A stretch of DNA of 64,000 nucleotides, from contig JAVDOI010000003.1 in the NCBI GenBank assembly GCA_032191485.1, positions 3,451,694 through 3,515,693 of the forward strand. Reading direction: 5' to 3'. The translations under genes were made by a program, and so were the position numbers. Under the pieces are notes generated by a model that was not told where the DNA came from, made no database searches, and worked only from the letters and a program-made list of their open reading frames with translations. Shown piece after piece: positions 58,639 through 64,000 of this stretch; the first letter of the stretch is position 1, and the number at the start of each line of letters is the position of its first letter. Source of the DNA: Leptoclinus maculatus (taxonomy: Eukaryota > Chordata > Actinopteri > Perciformes > Stichaeidae).

Positions 58639-59090
58639 CTATGTTGCTCACGCTCTGTGTCTTATATCATATGGCCACCTAATTAATGCGCTGTGGTCGT
58701 TTGTGTGCATACACATCTGTGTTTGATTCACAATATGCATTTTATTGGCATGCAGAAGTGTTATTCACAGAGAATCAGTATATTGGAACATCAGGAGTCG
58801 CTGAGACAGTTTCCTTGTAAACACATCCGTAATACAATTCAGGCCCTGACAGCGTGCGCCTGCTCATAATTAACCCACTGTAAAAACACACTTAAGCGAT
58901 TTATTGGCGTCCTCACTCCGCCTCGATTGAGCCCTCTAAGATCACATAACTGACGGGGTGCATTCTTGATTGATTGCTCTTATGCAGCTTCCTTTTGAAT
59001 GAAGCGTTCAAAGACCATGCAGCTTAATTAATTACCTATTAGGCACCCGGTATCTCGCGTCTTATTTGAGGTGTTTGACATTCATGAGCA
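58635..59090. other. repeat-free DNA, possibly regulatory
   Basis: 58845-59095 contains TTGATTGATTGC, GCTTAATTAATTACCTATTA and GATTTATTGGCG, words that resemble Hox/Pbx and homeodomain sites. No frame. Conservation cannot be judged from one sequence. Confidence 0.35.
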
Positions 59091-59720
59091 TGTAGACGCG
59101 GTTTGTTTCACATCAAGAAATTGACGGCCACGGCGGCGGCATTGTAGCATTTTGAGTGGGAAATAAAAAACAGATGAATCTACGTATCAACACCAAGGTA
59201 CACGATCCTCGGTTTACATGTTCAAGGTCTCTCTCTTCGCCAATTGTGACATCGCGTGAACCCGCGTTAAAAAAAAAACAACCCGAGCTCAACAGCAAGA
59301 AAAAGGAACGGCGAGGCCTTCACGCAGTTAGTAAAATCCTTTCCCTGCTGTTTCGCTCTGTTATGTCAACCGTAATCTGGAGTGGCAGCTGCTTGATGAC
59401 CTCCGCAACACGCAGCAACAGCAGCGTGTCTCAATTGCACGGGCGTGAAATTGTAGCTGTCTGAATTCTGGTTGAACTTTTTTACAGCTTCATGCCCGTT
59501 TGCACTCAAACAATTCGAAGCCCACCAGAAGGCAGTGGTGGGCGCGCCGGAGCTGCTGCCAGTGGAGGCTCCGCGTGCAGGCATCCGGAATCTCGTTAGG
59601 CACATTGTGTTACCGGAATCAAGAGCAGAGGTGTTCTTGGCAAAGGACAGCCGACAAAGCCGTGGAAGTCGGGGGGGGTGGGGGGGGGATCTCCGCGGCT
59701 TAGTTACACCCAGCATTGTA
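59091..59720. other. CpG-rich patch
   Basis: CpG is clearly denser than in the surrounding DNA (for example GGCCACGGCGGCGGC, ATCGCGTGAACCCGCG, GGGCGCGCCGG). TTGAACTTTTTTACAG at 59471-59486 would make a good splice acceptor, followed by an open frame to 59738, but I see no strong donor. A G8-T-G9 run lies at 59671-59688. No known protein recognised. Confidence 0.4.
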
Positions 59721-59959
59721 GAGAGAGCTTGTCAATAGGATTTTGGGAGGATATTCTGCAGCTTGTCACATACAGAGGCAGAAATCACATGACATAACAA
59801 CTGCAATGGCTTGTCAGGGGGAACAAATTGTTGTCTTAAATTTATTCTAATTTAACAGAATACAACCCGAGGCAATGTCAGATTTTGCGACAATTTGGGC
59901 CGTTTTACCAACACATCATTCTGAGCTCGTCAAATGCCGACGGTTGGTCAGTGGCCCTT
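59721..59959. other. unclassified non-coding DNA
   Basis: No gene or repeat recognised. Confidence 0.5.
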
Positions 59960-60165
59960 CATACTAGGACGCTCTAGGTGCCCCTCTAGCGTCAGTTTTG
60001 TACTTTGTACTCGATCTCCACTCGTTAGATGATGATTTACTTAGTGTTTAGGTTTTATTTACGAAACGGAACTACCTGGTGAGGCTGAGGATCAGGATCA
60101 GGGTTTGGGTTGAAGTAAGCATGCTTTGTTCCATAAAGTAAGTCTGTTTATTATGTAAATGGAGC
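59960..60165 (-). repeat. 'CTAAACCTAACC' dispersed repeat, copy H, with a CTAGCGTC end
   Basis: Read as complement: GTGTTTAGGTTTTATTTACG, GAACTACCTGGTGAGG, CAGGGTTTGGGTTGAAGTAA. The left part GGTGCCCCTCTAGCGTCAGT matches words at 41590-41625. Confidence 0.55.
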
Positions 60166-61765
60166 TATAGCCTGAGTTCAGTCAGGAAGACTATACTTTT
60201 GCATGGTTAGGCCCATAGTGTATTTCTCATTCTTCTAAGCGATTCAAAACGGTCTGGTTTTGTGCTCATTGATGTTTCCTCAGGTGGAGAAAAAAAACTA
60301 GGCCACTGGTTGGAAGGTGGAGTTATTATTCAGGACGTCATCTTCCTGTGCCAAAGTGAAAATCCTTTCCAAACAGGAAAGTTGGCTGGAAAAGTAACAA
60401 GACTAGTGGGCTTTCTTTTTATTATCAACAATGGCAAACGTTAATTTAAGTGGCCCGAGCAACTGCTACTGCCGGTTGAGTGTGTGTAAAAAGTGTATCA
60501 AGACAGAGACAAGACTTTGAAGGGTTGAGACCGTGTCACCTGTCTCAAAGGTCACCGCTGTATTTCACTTTTATCGTTTGTGTTGCTTCCTGCATTGTAA
60601 GAAAATATATCTTTGTCTTTCCCCAAACAATGTCCCAGTCCCTCTATATAAACGACACACTTTAAAGCAAACCAGTTTCATTGAAGCTACAGAAGAAACC
60701 CAATGGAAACCGTGTGCCCTGTGGACTAGTCAGAGATGCAATTTCTGAGAATTTTCTTTTTTGTAATTTATGTTGGTGAACAGACTGCCCGTCTCTGCAG
60801 TTACGAGCTCGTTTTTAATGGAGAAAGCCCAAACGACGGTCATTATCGGGGATCAAGCAATCAGCTTTCTCGCTATGCTAGACCGCTGCAACGCAGTGCT
60901 TATTATCCAGTTTCACACTGACACTATTTAACTTGTCCATTGCCGCAAGACTGCAGCATCTTCTCTGTCAGCCAGTTGGGTTTTGTGTCATTAAGAGTTC
61001 TCCCACCGACCGTCTGATTTGGCAAAGACAGATGTCTGGCAGATGCAGACTTAAAAACGGAGCCTTATTTTAGCACAAAGATGCATTGTTCCGTAAAGAC
61101 AGCATTAATTACGACATCAAAATGGATTTTGTTTATATCCACCTAGGCCTGGAGCCAGAACGCACCATTTATTACCAAAATGAACATTATGAAACCTTGC
61201 TGTGTCTACCTTTCTCTCTCTGGGTTGATTTTTTCTTCACCCATTAGGATGAGAAGCAGCAGTGGGTTTTTGGGGTGCTCTGACATGGCGGCAGAATTCT
61301 AATGGGGAGATGTATCAATGCTGTATTATTAGACACCGGCTATGTCCTAAAAAAACTAACATACAAACAGTTGTTGTAACAGGACTCCTTTATAACATTG
61401 TCTGAAAAAACATGATGAATTAAATCTGTCTGTCCGACCCCGATGTCCTTATCTTTATATTTTAATCCAAACTGATTCATCCATCCTCTAATTCACACTG
61501 AAATCAAAGACTCAGAGGGGTATCATTACCAAACCAAAAGCAAAAAAAATGTTTTTTTTCTGCTTCCTCCTGCACTTAAAAGTTCAGTTTGAACGTTTGA
61601 TGTTTTCATTACTCTCTGGTGCTCCTGATAGCAGATACATGACAGGCCAAATCAAACGGGCAGTTTTTTCACTTTAAATGTCGTGTTTTTCTATATTTAA
61701 TGCCTTAAAAATTGCAAAGACCCACAGTTAGGTTTGCACAAAATCATTTATAATAGAAATGCTAC
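60166..61765. other. unclassified non-coding DNA
   Basis: No gene or repeat recognised. Confidence 0.5.
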
Positions 61766-61810
61766 TGAATGTTCCCATGGGGATAAATAAAGTAATTCTT
61801 CTTCTTTCCT
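61766..61810 (+). mobile_element. Rex1-like LINE 3' tail with TTC end repeat
   Basis: TTCCCATGGGGATAAATAAA at 61772-61791 matches the 3' end of the LINE at 44104-46515 (complement). Instead of a TATC tail it ends in ATTCTTCTTCTTT. Only the extreme 3' end is present. Confidence 0.6.
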
Positions 61811-61888
61811 ACTATTTAGATTGTTTTTTTTACAACTCTCAGGTGATTTTTCACTAACTTGTCCCACTGTGCCTGCTCCTCGTTTCAG

Positions 61889-62025
61889 GTGACCTGAGAG
61901 ATCCGACCGAGACAAATGTGACGAACTCTCGAGAAGAGGCGTCGTACAATTCGGACCCCACCTTCCTGACATGAATCGCTATGTGTTTGGATACCTGACC
62001 CGACCAAACTACTGATCCCGTCACT
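61889..62025 (+). other. candidate host exon (137 bp)
   Basis: A branch-point-like CACTAAC at 61852-61858 lies about 32 bases before the exon. A pyrimidine-rich tract then leads to TTTCAG at 61883-61888, and the far end is TCACT followed by GTGAGT at 62026-62031. Only one of three frames is open from the acceptor; it reads DLRDPTETNVTNSREEASY and so on for 27 residues, to a TGA at 61972-61974, 51 bases before the donor. An ATG at 61971 opens a separate 14-codon frame. It could be an alternative last coding exon or a 5' untranslated exon. I do not recognise the protein. Confidence 0.4.
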
Positions 62026-62844
62026 GTGAGTACCAGAACACAAAGAGATCACGTTGCATTTGACACAACAACTAGAGTTCAAAAAGAACATTACTGGTGG
62101 AGCGTACAGCGTTTTAAGTTCACTGGGTTACAGTCAGCTTTCAGCTCCATCCGATTGACCTGAAACATCACGTTTATAAGAAACCTTGGTTTTCGGAGTA
62201 ATCAGAATAGTGGAAACTGAAACTGAACATTGCCAGACTAATTTTTCCTGGCGAAAAAACATTTGTTGGCCATGTGCTGTATACATACAGTTTGCTGCGT
62301 GTACACTATGTGCTTTGACAAAGACTTTCAACAGGGAAATTAACACTGACAGCGGTGCTGGGTAATGCAATGCCAATTGATTGCACACACATTTTTGGTT
62401 AAAAAAAGTAATAATTCAAAAAGTCAGACGAAAACTGACACAATGTGGCCTCTATTTCACTCAGAAGAAACTCCATTTAGACTGATCAATACATGTATTA
62501 CGTGATGCACAATAAAGTGAAATGTGAACGGACGCAGTATATTTAGGGGGTGGATCATAAATATTCCCCTCCAGGGTGGAGTCACCGGTGGTGGTGAAGA
62601 GAGTCGACCCGAGATCTGAATGACGGGATGTTGAGCAGGACCGGGCACTGAGGTGATGGAGACCGGAGGTAAAGGGGCGGAGGACGGTCGCATCTGTTTG
62701 TCTGAAACAACAACTGACATAGCAGCTGACGCAGCATAAACATTTTAAAGTTAACGCACCGATATGATTGGCTTAGGGAGACTTGGGGCAACATCTGGTT
62801 GGTTAAACTAGAGTGAAGGCCCATAGTCAGCGCACATGGGAGAC
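62026..62844. other. unclassified non-coding DNA
   Basis: Would be intron if 61889-62025 is an exon. No gene or repeat recognised. Confidence 0.45.
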
Positions 62845-62965
62845 ATTTGCCTTCAGGGCTTTCTACCAGAAAGGGTTTGTTTTAACCTAAATCATGATAT
62901 TTTTACAAAACCTAACCAAGCATGTCAGTTGCCTAAAACTAAAGAGATTTCCGGCAGAAAGGCCT
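62845..62965 (+). repeat. 'CTAAACCTAACC' dispersed repeat, copy I
   Basis: TTTTAACCTAAATCATGATA, TTACAAAACCTAACCAAGCA and GTTGCCTAAAACTAAAGAG show the family order; a short copy. CCTTCAGGGCTTTCTACC before it and GGCAGAAAGGCCTGAAGG after it form a loose inverted pair. Confidence 0.55.
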
Positions 62966-63646
62966 GAAGGCAAATTTCTTCACATTGTGCATTGTCATAG
63001 CTGATAGAGTAGAAGCTGGAGAGATTGAGAATGAGTGGAAACATGAGGAGAGTCTCCTCGGACTGAACCTTACCTAAGCTTCGTAAGTCTAAATAAACTG
63101 TTTTTTTTTTTACAAGTTAGCTTTGGACTATTTGTAAAATAAAAACACATTTTTGCTGCAAAGTAAAGGCCTCTCGCTGTGCTCATGCTGTCAGCCCTTC
63201 AACATGCACACTCAAGAAAAACAAATCAGCTCCCTGTCTGATAAAATGACACTTTAAATAAGTGAGCCATGTTCCAAAGTAAGGTTGGGTTTGGATAATG
63301 TGAACATATATTTGAAAGTAACTTGATTGCTTGTGTGCTACCAACTAGAACATTAGCTCTCAGGATGGAGGCTGATACCCGAGCTTTCGACATGAAGGTA
63401 CCTCGTGAGCTTAGATTGGAACTCTGGCAGTCAATGGGAATGAACACAATCTACATAAGTGATGGATATAAACAGGACCACTGACAGCTATGAAAAGGTC
63501 ACCTGGAGAGCTGTGGAATATATCGTTGAAACGCACCATGCAGTTGATCTTTTTTTTCATTACCAAAATTTAAATGTCACGGTTTTGGATAGTGATGGAC
63601 GTTGCTAATGAGTGAGAGCGCTACAATATAAATATACATAGAGATC
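62966..63646. other. unclassified non-coding DNA
   Basis: No gene or repeat recognised. Confidence 0.5.
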
Positions 63647-64000
63647 TGCAGGGATGTATCGGTAGATACCAGTTCTAGACAAATTGTTCATTTTTAACAC
63701 CGGGCGACAGAGCCGGTTAGTTTCCTTCACCCATGACTAGCGAACTGCCCAATGAATGACTTTAATACAAATATGTCTGCTACTTCAGCACCATGGATTT
63801 ATCAACACACGGCACAGTTATACTACTTTTACTGATGCAGAGGCGTGGTCGGGGCCATAGATACTAACTAAGTCAGATAAAGGATCCATGAGTCGGACAG
63901 ACTAGACTAACATATTCAACCAAAACAACCAATAAGGTTGGGATAAGGGGGGCGGCATCCCTCTCATTAAGCCTCAATTTGCCAACTGGGTGTGAATGTT
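63647..64000. other. unclassified DNA starting with a hAT-like end
   Basis: GCAGGGATGTATCGGTAGAT followed by ACCAG resembles a hAT terminus like those at 4229 and 18056. No second end is seen before the window stops, so this may be chance. Confidence 0.3.

Overview
This window looks like gene-poor nuclear DNA of a teleost fish. The evidence is direct: long CA/GT, TA and GATA microsatellites, general CpG scarcity, no dense stop-free frames, no operons or ribosome binding sites, and many repeats that I recognise as fish families. These include a Rex1-like and an L2/Maui-like LINE, an RTE/Rex3-like 3' end, a tRNA-derived SINE, hAT DNA transposons and several percomorph-type dispersed repeats. 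A percomorph (perch-like) fish is my best guess from repeat content; the species cannot be read from the sequence. I find no complete host gene, no tRNA or rRNA gene, and no CRISPR array.

Layout. 1-9 kb: sparse repeats, a CA microsatellite, the first copies of several dispersed families and a G24 run. 9.1-10.2 kb: a decayed hAT element with matching terminal inverted repeats, a perfect 8-bp target duplication and scraps of transposase code. 10-23 kb: mostly unclassified DNA with a TA and a long TG microsatellite, three dispersed repeats, an hAT-like element and a perfect 19-bp-stem hairpin. 23-34 kb: a small MITE, an RTE 3' end, pieces of a composite fish repeat, a GGTTCT/GGAACC-rich repeat, a SINE and an L2 tail. 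34-43 kb: further dispersed repeats, an hAT-like element, CA, GA and TA microsatellites, and three copies of the rare octamer GCGATCGC. 43.9-46.7 kb: a 2.4-kb 5'-truncated, frameshifted LINE inserted into an older repeat. 48-54 kb: a transposon remnant, an AT-rich block that may hold regulatory DNA, an L2 reverse-transcriptase fragment cut off by a TA microsatellite, and two hairpins. 54-64 kb: mostly unclassified, with a composite repeat, a long GT microsatellite, a CpG-rich patch and, at 61889-62025, the best host-exon candidate (branch point, pyrimidine tract, CAG acceptor and GTGAGT donor).

The window therefore reads as an intron or intergenic stretch in which retrotransposons and DNA transposons have inserted into one another. 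None of the transposon reading frames is intact, so nothing here is likely to be mobile on its own. The observations that best repay checking are the exon-like block, the hairpins at 21760 and 52827, the small palindromic repeat family with copies near 510, 7547 and 54127, and the shared LINE 3' tail with two different end repeats.
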